Shown here one piece after another: positions 56,848-64,000 of a stretch of DNA of 64,000 bases. The position numbers were made by a program, and so were the translations under genes. The notes under the pieces are model-generated. The model was not told the DNA's origin and made no database searches. It saw only the letters and a list, made by a program, of their open reading frames with translations. Origin of the DNA: Nisaea sediminum (GTDB taxonomy: Bacteria; Pseudomonadota; Alphaproteobacteria; Thalassobaculales; Thalassobaculaceae); assembly GCF_014904705.1 (NCBI RefSeq), contig NZ_JACZCQ010000005.1, positions 62,001 to 126,000 of the forward strand, in the 5' to 3' direction. Positions within the stretch are counted from its first letter, which is position 1. Every line of letters begins with the position of its first letter.

Positions 56848-58665
56848 ATGTCCCCTCCGCAAACCCAGAGCCTGATGCAAGCGGCGCTTGCTCATCACCA
56901 GCAGGGCCGCCTGGCGGAAGCGGCCGCGCTCTATCAGAAAATCCTGCAGCAGAGCCCGAAACACCCGGACGCGCTCCATCTCTTCGGTGTCCTGATGCAT
57001 CAGGGCGGGCAGCACGAGGCGGGACGCCGGCTTGTCGGTGCCGCCATCGAGATCGCGCCCGACCGTCCGGAGTTTCTCAGCAACCTCGGTCAGATTCTGA
57101 AAGCGCTCGGCAAACCGGAAGACGCCGAGGCCGCTTATCGCAAAGCGCTGGAGAAGGACCCGGGATTCGTCGATGCGCTGGCAAATCTGGGGTCCCTGCT
57201 TCAGGAGCGCGGCGCCATCGCGGAAGCCATTGGCCTGCTCCGCAGCGCCATCGAAAAGGCTCCGAACCATGCGAATGCACACATGAATCTCGGCAACGCC
57301 CTGCGCCAGGACGGACTTGTCGAGGAGGCCGAGGCTGCGCACCGGACCGCGGCCCGGCTCGCCCCGCTGAGTCCGGAGGCCTACGCAAACCTCGCCACCA
57401 CGCTGATGGACAGGGACGCACTGGAGGAAGCGGGACGAGCACTCAGACGCGCGCTACTGCTCGCGCCAGCCCTGGCCGAAGCGGCGAACAGCGCCGGCTT
57501 CCTCGAATTCAACCGGCTCGACTACGTCGCGGCGCGGCGTTGGTTCACCCGCGCCGTCCTGCTCGCCCCGGGCTATGCCGCCCCGGAGACGGGTCTGGCG
57601 GAACTCGCCTATTTCTCCGGCGACATCGAGACATCGCTGAAGCATTCGGAGACCGCACTGCGTCTCGCTCCGGATGAACCGCAGATCCATCTCAGGCACG
57701 CGATCCGCCTGCTCGCCGCCGGACGTCTAGAGGAAGGTTGGCGGGAACGGGAATGGCGGCACAAGGCGCCCGACCGCGTCCGCCGGCTCGGCCTGCCGCC
57801 GATCTGGCAGGGCGAGCCGCTCAAGGGCAAACGTCTGCTGGTCTGCGCCGAGGAAGGCGTCGGGGACGAGATCCTCTACGCCTCGATCTATCGCGACGTC
57901 ATGAAGCTTGGCGCCGAGTTGGTCGTCGAATGCGACGCCCGGCTGCTGCCGGTGCTCGGGCGCTCTTTCCCCGATGCACTGGTACATCCCTATGCGCGCG
58001 CCGGAGACGGTTTCCGCCCGGTGCAGAAATACGACTGGCTTCCGCACGACAAGCCGGTCGACTACGCCATCGATGCCGGAAGTCTGGCGCTTCATTTCCG
58101 CCGGCGGCTCGAGGATTTTGCGGAGGAGCCCTACCTGAAGGCCGACCCGGAGCGCGTCCGGGCGGTCCGCGAGACGATCGAGGGAACGGGCGACGGGCTC
58201 AAGGTCGCGCTCGCCTGGCGCTCGCGCAACCGCACGGCCTTCCGAGACATTCACTACACGGCGCTGTCAGACTGGCTGCCGGTCCTGCGGGAACCGGGAA
58301 TCGACGTCTTCTCGATCCAGTATGGCGACGGCTGGGAAGAGGAGATCGAGAGCCTGTCGAAGGAAACGGGTTTAGGCCCGCATGTCCTGTCGGACCTGGA
58401 TCTGACCAATGATTTCGACGACATTCTTGCCCTCGTCTCCGCCGCCGATATCCTGATCTGCCCGAGCAGCACGCTCGGCTGGATCGGCGGCGCGCTCGGC
58501 AAGCCGACCTGGCTGTTTCACCCGGTCCCGCTTTTCGTGCAGTACGGCACCGACGGGTTCCCGGGTTTCCCGAGCATCCGCAGCTTTCCGAAAGCGGTCG
58601 GCACGTCCTGGCAGACAATCGTCGAAGCGGTTCGCATCGCCCTTGGCGATCTGAGAGCGCGCTGA
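56848..58665 (+). CDS. TPR-glycosyltransferase, FlmG-like, copy 2
   Basis: The 605-residue paralogue carries one more TPR than copy 1 (about eight, 1-300; repeats such as YQKILQQSPKHPDALHLFGV and NLGNALRQDGLVEEAEAAHR) and the same transferase domain: LLVCAEEGVGDEILYASIY, VECDARLLPVLGRSFPDALV, YAIDAGSLALHF and ICPSSTLGWIGGALGKPTW. It is closest to copy 1. A 99-base gap separates it from copy 1; its stop overlaps the start of copy 3 (TGATG). Acceptor protein unknown; flagellin is the best guess. Confidence 0.82.
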   Translation: MSPPQTQSLMQAALAHHQQGRLAEAAALYQKILQQSPKHPDALHLFGVLMHQGGQHEAGRRLVGAAIEIAPDRPEFLSNLGQILKALGKPEDAEAAYRKALEKDPGFVDALANLGSLLQERGAIAEAIGLLRSAIEKAPNHANAHMNLGNALRQDGLVEEAEAAHRTAARLAPLSPEAYANLATTLMDRDALEEAGRALRRALLLAPALAEAANSAGFLEFNRLDYVAARRWFTRAVLLAPGYAAPETGLAELAYFSGDIETSLKHSETALRLAPDEPQIHLRHAIRLLAAGRLEEGWREREWRHKAPDRVRRLGLPPIWQGEPLKGKRLLVCAEEGVGDEILYASIYRDVMKLGAELVVECDARLLPVLGRSFPDALVHPYARAGDGFRPVQKYDWLPHDKPVDYAIDAGSLALHFRRRLEDFAEEPYLKADPERVRAVRETIEGTGDGLKVALAWRSRNRTAFRDIHYTALSDWLPVLREPGIDVFSIQYGDGWEEEIESLSKETGLGPHVLSDLDLTNDFDDILALVSAADILICPSSTLGWIGGALGKPTWLFHPVPLFVQYGTDGFPGFPSIRSFPKAVGTSWQTIVEAVRIALGDLRAR

Positions 58666-60395
58666 TGCGGCGATCGGAACTCGACCGGGCGCTGGCCCTT
58701 CACAGACAAGGCGACCTCGCCGGCGCGGCCGCGGCCTACCGTGCGCTGATCGAGGAAACGCCGGACGATGCCGCACTCTGGGAATATTTGGCGGTCGCCA
58801 GCGCTTCCCGGCAGGACGGAGCGACCGAAGCGATCCAGTCCTTCCGCAAGGCCCTGATTCTCGCGCCCGCGAGCGCCTCCGCCCTCTTCAACCTTGCCGC
58901 ATTTCATGTCCGGTGCACGCAGGATCCCCTGGCGCTCATCGGCTTCCGCCGGGCAACGGCGGCCTCGGCCGCGAATGCGGAGGTCTGGATGCAGCGCGCG
59001 AACACCGCCATCCGTCTCGGCCGCAACGCCGAGGCCCTGGCGGCGCACCGGCAGGCCACCCGGCTTGCGCCGCTCGACCCGCACAAATGGGAGCAGCGCG
59101 CCACCCTGCTCCGCCGCGTGGCAAAACACGATGAAGCGGATCGGGCAACACGCACCGGTCTGATTCTGACTCCGGATGCTGCCAATCTCTGGGCCGCACG
59201 TTCCGCCGTCTTTTTCGAGATCGACCAAACCGGCATCGCCCTGCTTTGCGGCAGGCACGCCGTCATATCCGATCCCAAGAATGCCGACGGCCGCGCCAAC
59301 CATGCGCAGGCGCTCTACCGCGCGGGCCATTACAGCGAGGCGGTCAGAGAGGCCGGAGAGGCCTTCCGGCACGCCCCGGACAATCCGGTCATCGCCTTCA
59401 ATCTCGGGCTCTATCTGCTTACCGGCGGCAATCTCGCGCATGGCTGGCGGCTCTATGACGCGCGGTTGGTCCCCACCGCCAGGTTGCGGCATGGCCTGCC
59501 CCCACGGGTTTGGGTGCCCGGGGCTCCGCAATCGGGCCGCGATCTGATCGTGCCGGCTGAGCAGGGTCTCGGAGACGAGGTCCTCTTCGCCAGCTGCTTC
59601 GCCGATCTCGCGGCCGAGCTCGACGCCGGCCATCTCGACAGCGTAACCGTCGAATGCACCGATCGGCTGCGCACCCTGTTCGAACGGTCCTTTCCGGACT
59701 TCCGCTTTTTCGACCGACTGCGGAAACCGGAAAATCGCCTGTCTCCGGCCGACTACAGTCAGATCACGGCCGCCTCCGGCGCCGACTGTTTCGTGATGGC
59801 GGGAAGCCTGCCCGGCCTGTTCCGGAAGGCGCTCGAGAACTTCCCCGCCGGCACCGGGTTTCTCAAGCCCGATCCGGATCGGGTCGCTCACTGGCGCATG
59901 GAGCTCGAAAAGTTCGGTCCGCCACCCTATCTCGGTCTTTCCTGGCGATCCCGCGCCGGGCGCAACCTGAGTACGGTCTATTATCCGGGACCGGAGAACA
60001 TGGCTGCCGTCCTTCGGCTTGCCGGCGTGCGTTTCGTCACGCTGCAATACGATCATTCCGAGGATGAGGTCGCCGGAATGGAGAAAGCGAACGCGGTCGA
60101 GATCATGCGGCCGGACGGTATCGATCTGACGAATGACATCGACGACACCGTTGCGCTGATGGCTGCGCTCGATGCCGTCGTCGTTCCCAACAATCTGCTG
60201 ATGAGCCTCGCGGGGGCCCTTGGCAAACCCGCCGAAGCCATGGTTCATGCGGCGAACTGGACATTCCTCGGGACCGATCAGGTACCGTTCTGGCCGAGCG
60301 TCCACATCCACCGGCGAACCGACGTAGAAGGCCTCGACTGGGAGCCTCTGATGTCCCGGGTCGCCACCCGGCTGAAAACGAAGCTGAACCTCTGA
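58665..60395 (+). CDS. TPR-glycosyltransferase, FlmG-like, copy 3 (diverged)
   Basis: The 576-residue protein is the most divergent of the three. The TPR half (1-270) keeps the pattern RALALHRQGDLAGAAAAYRA, and the transferase half has IVPAEQGLGDEVLFASCFAD, VECTDRLRTLFERSFPDF, FVMAGSLPGLFRKALENFP, LGLSWRSRAG and VVPNNLLMSLAGALGKP. The usual CPS(S/T)T donor-site motif of copies 1 and 2 reads VPNNLLMS here, so donor or acceptor use may differ. It is translationally coupled to copy 2 and ends one base before the convergent transporter gene's stop. Confidence 0.8.
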   Translation: MRRSELDRALALHRQGDLAGAAAAYRALIEETPDDAALWEYLAVASASRQDGATEAIQSFRKALILAPASASALFNLAAFHVRCTQDPLALIGFRRATAASAANAEVWMQRANTAIRLGRNAEALAAHRQATRLAPLDPHKWEQRATLLRRVAKHDEADRATRTGLILTPDAANLWAARSAVFFEIDQTGIALLCGRHAVISDPKNADGRANHAQALYRAGHYSEAVREAGEAFRHAPDNPVIAFNLGLYLLTGGNLAHGWRLYDARLVPTARLRHGLPPRVWVPGAPQSGRDLIVPAEQGLGDEVLFASCFADLAAELDAGHLDSVTVECTDRLRTLFERSFPDFRFFDRLRKPENRLSPADYSQITAASGADCFVMAGSLPGLFRKALENFPAGTGFLKPDPDRVAHWRMELEKFGPPPYLGLSWRSRAGRNLSTVYYPGPENMAAVLRLAGVRFVTLQYDHSEDEVAGMEKANAVEIMRPDGIDLTNDIDDTVALMAALDAVVVPNNLLMSLAGALGKPAEAMVHAANWTFLGTDQVPFWPSVHIHRRTDVEGLDWEPLMSRVATRLKTKLNL

Positions 60396-60396
60396 T

Positions 60397-61332
60397 TCAG
60401 CGCGGCGCCGCAGCCTCCGCCGCCACTCCGGGCGCGCGCGTACGCTTGGCTTCGCGGTAGGTGATGTAAAGCCCGCTTGTGACGATGATCCCGGCGCCGA
60501 GAAAGGTCATGGCGTCCGGCAAGGTGCCGAAGATCAGGAAGGTCAGCAGGGTCGCCATCAGGAGCTGGCCGTAATTGAATGGCGAGAGCAGCGAGGCTTC
60601 TCCGAGGCGGAACGCTTTGATGACGAAGAAATGTCCGAGCCCGCCGAGAAAACCTACCAGGGCGAAGAGACCGTAATCGAGCAGGTTGTCCGGTAGTTTG
60701 TAGTCGAACGGCAGGATGAAGCTCGGAATGAGGGCGCCGATCAGCGCGATGTAGGTGATCGAGGTTTCGGCGGAATCGCTGCTGGAATATTTGCGCGTGA
60801 GGACCTGGTACACCGCGTAGAAGAAGGCCGTTCCGAGCACGCAAAGCATTGCCCAGTGGCTCTCCCCGCCGCCCGGGCGGATGATGATCAGAGCACCGCC
60901 GAAACCGACCAGCACCGCGACCCAGCGCCGCCATCCGACCTTTTCGCCGAGAAAAGGAACCGCGAGTGCGGTGACGATGATCGGCGAGGTGAAATTGATC
61001 GAACTCGCGACCGGCACCTCGATATAGCGGACGGCGAGGAAAAAGAGGCAAGTGCAGACGAACATCAGCACCGAACGGATGATGTGGACGCCCGGTTTCT
61101 GCGCTCTCAGAAGCCCGAGCCCATGGCTCGGCAGGAAGATCGCGAGGGCGAAGAGCAGGTGGCCGGCATAGCGCGCCCAGACGATCTGCGTGGTCGAGTA
61201 GTCCGCCGAGAGATAGCGTACGAGCACGTTCATGCAGGGCAACACGGTGATCGCGGCGAGCATGAAGAGGACGGCGGCGGTGAACGGCTTTGCGAGCGGC
61301 GCAGGAGCCGCTGCAGCGTGGTCTGATGTCAT
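60397..61332 (-). CDS. EamA/DMT family transporter
   Basis: The 311-residue membrane protein has ten hydrophobic segments in two EamA repeats (FTAAVLFMLAAITVLPCMNV starts the first, LCVLGTAFFYAVYQVLTRKY the second). DMT-type exporters move amino acids, nucleobases or similar small molecules; the substrate is not evident. It converges on the third TPR gene and is followed upstream by an unrelated acetyltransferase. Confidence 0.87.
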   Translation of the reverse strand: MTSDHAAAAPAPLAKPFTAAVLFMLAAITVLPCMNVLVRYLSADYSTTQIVWARYAGHLLFALAIFLPSHGLGLLRAQKPGVHIIRSVLMFVCTCLFFLAVRYIEVPVASSINFTSPIIVTALAVPFLGEKVGWRRWVAVLVGFGGALIIIRPGGGESHWAMLCVLGTAFFYAVYQVLTRKYSSSDSAETSITYIALIGALIPSFILPFDYKLPDNLLDYGLFALVGFLGGLGHFFVIKAFRLGEASLLSPFNYGQLLMATLLTFLIFGTLPDAMTFLGAGIIVTSGLYITYREAKRTRAPGVAAEAAAPR

Positions 61333-61415
61333 GTCCGAAGCCTAGGCGCGCCCGGTGCGTCGGGCAAATTCCAATGCGTCAGCACAGTGCGCCCCGAAGA
61401 GGCATGAGTATTGGC

Positions 61416-61937
61416 TTACTTTTTCAGCGTCGCCGGAGTGACCGTCAGATACATCGCATTCAGAGACTGGTCCGGGTGCCGACCCTTTTCCCGGAAGCCG
61501 GCGCGCTTGAGGGCAATGATCGCCGGCCAGTTGTCCGCGTGCGGGCAGGTGACGATACGGTCGATTTCGGGATCGCGGAACACCTGGGCCGCCAGCGCAC
61601 CGAGCATCCGGCGGCCGAGCTTCTTGTTCACCATGTCGGTCGCGCCGATCAGGAAATCGATCGCGCGCGTCCGCTCGGTCACGTCGGCAACCCCGGCCCA
61701 GCGCGCGTCGCCGTGGGCCCTGTAGACATGCACCAATCCGATCGGGCGGGCATCCAGTTCGGCGACAAAGAGCCCCGCATCCGGATCCCGCAGGACCTCT
61801 CCCAAGGTCTCGACGATATCCGAGAACAGCCGGTGGGTGCGGCGGGCGACATGCGGCGCGACGAGCCAGCGGCGGATTGTTCCCTCGTCGGCCGGTCCGG
61901 CCCGGCGGAGGACGATGTCGGCGACGTCAGCGGACAT
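61416..61937 (-). CDS. GNAT family N-acetyltransferase (AAC(6')-like)
   Basis: The protein of about 173 residues is of the Acetyltransf_8-like type: DIVLRRAGPADEGTIRRWL, GLFVAELDARPIGLVHVYRA, KLGRRMLGALAAQVFRDPE and NWPAIIALKRAGFREKG. Some relatives modify aminoglycosides, but housekeeping substrates are equally possible. The ATG at 61937 overlaps the end of the ABC permease gene by 11 bases; a TTG at 61955 is an alternative. It is probably co-transcribed with the transporter. Confidence 0.82.
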   Translation of the reverse strand: MSADVADIVLRRAGPADEGTIRRWLVAPHVARRTHRLFSDIVETLGEVLRDPDAGLFVAELDARPIGLVHVYRAHGDARWAGVADVTERTRAIDFLIGATDMVNKKLGRRMLGALAAQVFRDPEIDRIVTCPHADNWPAIIALKRAGFREKGRHPDQSLNAMYLTVTPATLKK

Positions 61938-62673
61938 CGGAGCCGAGAGCCGCAACAGTCGTCATATCCTTGCCCTTCACGTTCCGGGCGGCCTCCCGGC
62001 GATCCGGATTGAGCCTGTGCTCGATAAAGGCAACAAGGCGGGTCACGATGAAGACCAGCGTCAGGTAGAAGACGGCCGCGACAAGGAAGATCTCCAGCGG
62101 CTTGTAAGTCTGCGAGATCATCTTCCGCGCGATACCGGTCATCTCCAGCAGGGTGATCGTGCTGGCGAGCGAGGTCGACTTGATCATCAGGATAATCTCG
62201 TTGCCATAGGCCGGCAGAGCCTGGCGGATCGCCTGCGGGAAGACGATTCGGCGGAAGCGCATCAGCGCGTTCATGCCGCAGGCCTTGGCCGCCTCGACCT
62301 GTCCGAACGGCACGGAGAGAATGCCGCCGCGGATGATCTCGCTGGTATAGGCGCCGGTATTGAGCGTCAGGGCCAGGATGGCGCACCACCAGGCCTCCCG
62401 CAGCACCGGCCAGAGAAAGCTCTCGCGCACGACCTCGAACTGCCCGGTGCCGTAATAGATCAGAAAGATCTGCACCAGTAGCGGCGTGCCCCGGAAGACA
62501 TAGACGAACCCGTAAGCGAAGGCCGAGACCGGCCGGAAGGAGGACAGCCGCATCAGCGCGATGCCGACGGCGAGGAAGAATCCGGCGAAAAGCGAGGTCG
62601 CCGCGAGGCCCATCGTGACCGGAAGGCCGTCGAGGATCTTCGGCAGGGCTTCCGCCATCAGGTCGAGATCCAT
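61927..62673 (-). CDS. Polar amino acid ABC transporter permease (HisM-like)
   Basis: The 248-residue permease has about five membrane segments and the HisM/GlnP signature YVFRGTPLLVQIFLIYYGTG with the EAA loop GQVEAAKACGMNALMRFRRIVFPQA that docks the ATPase. It pairs with the preceding permease and binding protein for uptake of a basic or polar amino acid. The ATPase gene is not seen here; it may lie beyond the window. Confidence 0.92.
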   Translation of the reverse strand: MDLDLMAEALPKILDGLPVTMGLAATSLFAGFFLAVGIALMRLSSFRPVSAFAYGFVYVFRGTPLLVQIFLIYYGTGQFEVVRESFLWPVLREAWWCAILALTLNTGAYTSEIIRGGILSVPFGQVEAAKACGMNALMRFRRIVFPQAIRQALPAYGNEIILMIKSTSLASTITLLEMTGIARKMISQTYKPLEIFLVAAVFYLTLVFIVTRLVAFIEHRLNPDRREAARNVKGKDMTTVAALGSDVR

Positions 62674-62676
62674 CGC

Positions 62677-63390
62677 TCAGGCCCTCCGCACGCCGCGGTT
62701 GGCCCAGAGCTCGGCGAGCCCGAAGCCCTTGTTCGAAAAGGCAGTCAGCACGAGGTAGAGCACGCCCGCGGTCAGGTAGAAGGTGAAGGGCTTCTGCGTC
62801 GAGCCGCTGGCGACCGAGGCCTGCCGCATGATCTCGACGAGGCCGACGACGGAAATCAGCGAGGTGTCCTTCAGGGTCAGCTGCCAGACATTGCCGAGCC
62901 CCGGCAGGGCGAACCGTGCCACCTGCGGGATCATGATCCTTCGGAACAGAAGGAAGCGGCTCATACCGCAGGCCTTGGCTGCCTCGATCTGTCCCTTCGG
63001 GACCGAGAGCACGGCGCCGCGGATCACCTCGGTCGCATAGGCGCCGGAGATCGTGCCGAGCGCGATGGTGCCGATAGCGAAAGCGTCGAGCTCGATATAC
63101 TCGTCGTAGCCGAAAACCTTGGCGACCGTCATCACCGCCATGCTGCCTCCGAAAAACAGCAGATAGATGATCAGCAGATCCGGAACGCCGCGGATCAGTG
63201 TGGTGTAGGCCTCTCCGACGAAGCGGAGAACGAGATAGCGGGAGAGCTTGAGCGCAGCGCCGAACATGCCGATCACGATGCCGAGCAGGAAGGCGGCGCA
63301 GGCGACGGCGAGCGTCATCAGCATGCCGCGAACCATCTCGTCGCCCCAGCCGTCATCGCCCCATTGGAGCAGCAGCATCCAGTCAGGCAT
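62677..63390 (-). CDS. Polar amino acid ABC transporter permease (HisQ-like)
   Basis: The 237-residue permease resembles HisQ/ArtQ: TTLIRGVPDLLIIYLLFFGG and EAA loop GQIEAAKACGMSRFLLFRRI. It lies three bases upstream of the HisM-like gene, with which it would form the heterodimeric channel, and 80 bases downstream of the binding-protein gene across a hairpin. Confidence 0.92.
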   Translation of the reverse strand: MPDWMLLLQWGDDGWGDEMVRGMLMTLAVACAAFLLGIVIGMFGAALKLSRYLVLRFVGEAYTTLIRGVPDLLIIYLLFFGGSMAVMTVAKVFGYDEYIELDAFAIGTIALGTISGAYATEVIRGAVLSVPKGQIEAAKACGMSRFLLFRRIMIPQVARFALPGLGNVWQLTLKDTSLISVVGLVEIMRQASVASGSTQKPFTFYLTAGVLYLVLTAFSNKGFGLAELWANRGVRRA

Positions 63391-63419
63391 GCATCACGCC
63401 TCTTCGCGTCGTTTCTCAA

Positions 63420-63455
63420 GCACACGGCCGCCCCGAGGGACGGCCGTGCATTTTT
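63420..63455. terminator. Intercistronic hairpin between binding-protein and permease genes
   Basis: CACGGCCG (63423-63430) pairs with CGGCCGTG (63441-63448), with further weaker pairing inside. On the plus strand it is followed by TTTTT; on the minus strand, the coding direction, no T run follows. In the operon it may stabilise the binding-protein mRNA or lower permease expression, while stopping antisense transcripts on the plus strand. Confidence 0.5.
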
Positions 63456-63471
63456 CAGGTCACTCGGACGA

Positions 63472-64000
63472 TCAGTCCTTCGGCGTGCCGTCGAAGCCGA
63501 ACCACTTGGTGGAGAGCTTCGAGATGGTGCCGTCGGCGATCGCCGCGTTGATGGCCGCGGTGAACATGTCGGCCAGTTCCTGGTCGTCCTTGCGGATGCC
63601 CGCGCCGACGCCATTACCGAACGGACCGCCGTCCATCTTCGGGCCGGTCATGGTCATTTGCTTGCCCTTGTCGCCTTCGAGCAGCGGCACCCAGTAGGAG
63701 AGCGAGGCCAGCGCTGCGTCGATGCGGCCGGCCGCGAGATCGAGGTCGAGGTTCTCCTGGGTGTCGTAGGTCTTCACGGTGACCGTGTCGCCCATGAACT
63801 CGTTCAGGAAGTTCTCGTGCGTGGTGGAGATCTGCACGCCGACGGTCTTGCCCTTCAGCGCCGCCTTCATGGTGTCGATGGCGGCTTTCTCACCCGCGTC
63901 GATATCGGCCAGCGAGACGGTCGCGAGCTTGACGCCCAGATCGCTCAGCGGGCTGGATTTCAGCACCACGAAGGAGGCCGGGGAGCCCATGTAGTTGCGC
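63472..64000 (-). CDS. ABC transporter substrate-binding protein (N-terminus cut by window end)
   Basis: The visible 175 or so residues are the C-terminal two thirds of an SBP_bac_3 amino-acid-binding protein: YMGSPASFVV, KGKTVGVQISTTHENFL, DLDLAAGRIDAALASLSYW, GAGIRKDDQELADMFTAAIN and the end STKWFGFDGTPKD. The frame stays open to the window edge, so the start and signal peptide lie outside. It is the first visible gene of the HisQ/HisM-type transporter and resembles lysine/arginine/ornithine-binding proteins. Confidence 0.9.
   Translation of the reverse strand, partial: RNYMGSPASFVVLKSSPLSDLGVKLATVSLADIDAGEKAAIDTMKAALKGKTVGVQISTTHENFLNEFMGDTVTVKTYDTQENLDLDLAAGRIDAALASLSYWVPLLEGDKGKQMTMTGPKMDGGPFGNGVGAGIRKDDQELADMFTAAINAAIADGTISKLSTKWFGFDGTPKD

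Noticed and set aside
55144-57342. Open frame of 732 codons antisense across the first two TPR-glycosyltransferase genes
   Set aside because: It spans two real genes and the gap between them, and its sequence has no recognisable motif; GC bias at third positions explains it.

Overview
The window is about 64 kb of GC-rich, densely coding bacterial chromosome. The gene families and their order (queA-tgt-queG; argJ-peptidylprolyl isomerase facing secA; ubiG facing lysC-ptsP; prfA-prmC, a DUF4167 protein and clpB) point to an alphaproteobacterium. A glutamyl-tRNA reductase, an XRE/shikimate-kinase BoxR-type regulator and FlmG-like TPR glycosyltransferases would fit a Rhodospirillales-related marine lineage, but that placement is inference. 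I saw no rRNA, tRNA, CRISPR array, insertion sequence or prophage.

Layout. 1-3.5 kb: minus-strand queuosine cluster (precursor transporter, queA, tgt, queG cut by the window edge). 3.8-7.0 kb: orphan sensor kinase with three periplasmic solute-binding domains. 7.0-7.8 kb: AT-rich control region with direct repeats, then two small paralogous proteins. 7.8-11.0 kb: benzoate-CoA ligase, a flavodoxin and a divergent BoxR-like regulator. 11.0-16.3 kb: AmmeMemoRadiSam genes (radical SAM enzyme; Memo-AMMECR1 fusion), an AEC transporter and two HExxH metallopeptidase paralogues in a tandem duplication that still carries fossils of both flanking genes. 16.2-20.8 kb: membrane class III cyclase, gamma-glutamyltransferase, secreted protein, SDR. 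20.8-29.8 kb: mutT-GNAT-argJ-PPIase facing secA, interrupted by an unrecognised protein, an FkbM methyltransferase and a 2OG-Fe(II) oxygenase. 29.8-33.3 kb: PAS-like protein, methyltransferase and an aminotransferase-SDR fusion. 33.3-50.9 kb: housekeeping core (DUF1178, ubiG, lysC, ptsP, RodZ-like, ispG, hisS, hemA, prfA, prmC, DUF4167, two small enzymes, clpB). 51.0-60.4 kb: lone Cas2-like small protein, then a pseudaminic acid locus (methylase, pseF, pseG, divergent pseI) running into three TPR-glycosyltransferase paralogues. 60.4-64 kb: EamA transporter, GNAT and a polar amino acid ABC transporter whose binding protein is cut by the window end.

How genes work together. QueA, Tgt and QueG make queuosine from imported precursor. 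PseG, PseI and PseF perform the last steps to CMP-pseudaminic acid, which the TPR-glycosyltransferases probably transfer to protein, most likely flagellin. HemA, PrfA and PrmC are translationally coupled. Several promoters can be read directly: a near-consensus sigma-70 type promoter before secA and a heat-shock (RpoH-type) promoter before clpB. The most unusual items are the fossil-bearing tandem duplication beside the AmmeMemoRadiSam genes, the aminotransferase-SDR fusion, the triple-sensor kinase and the three-member TPR-glycosyltransferase set.
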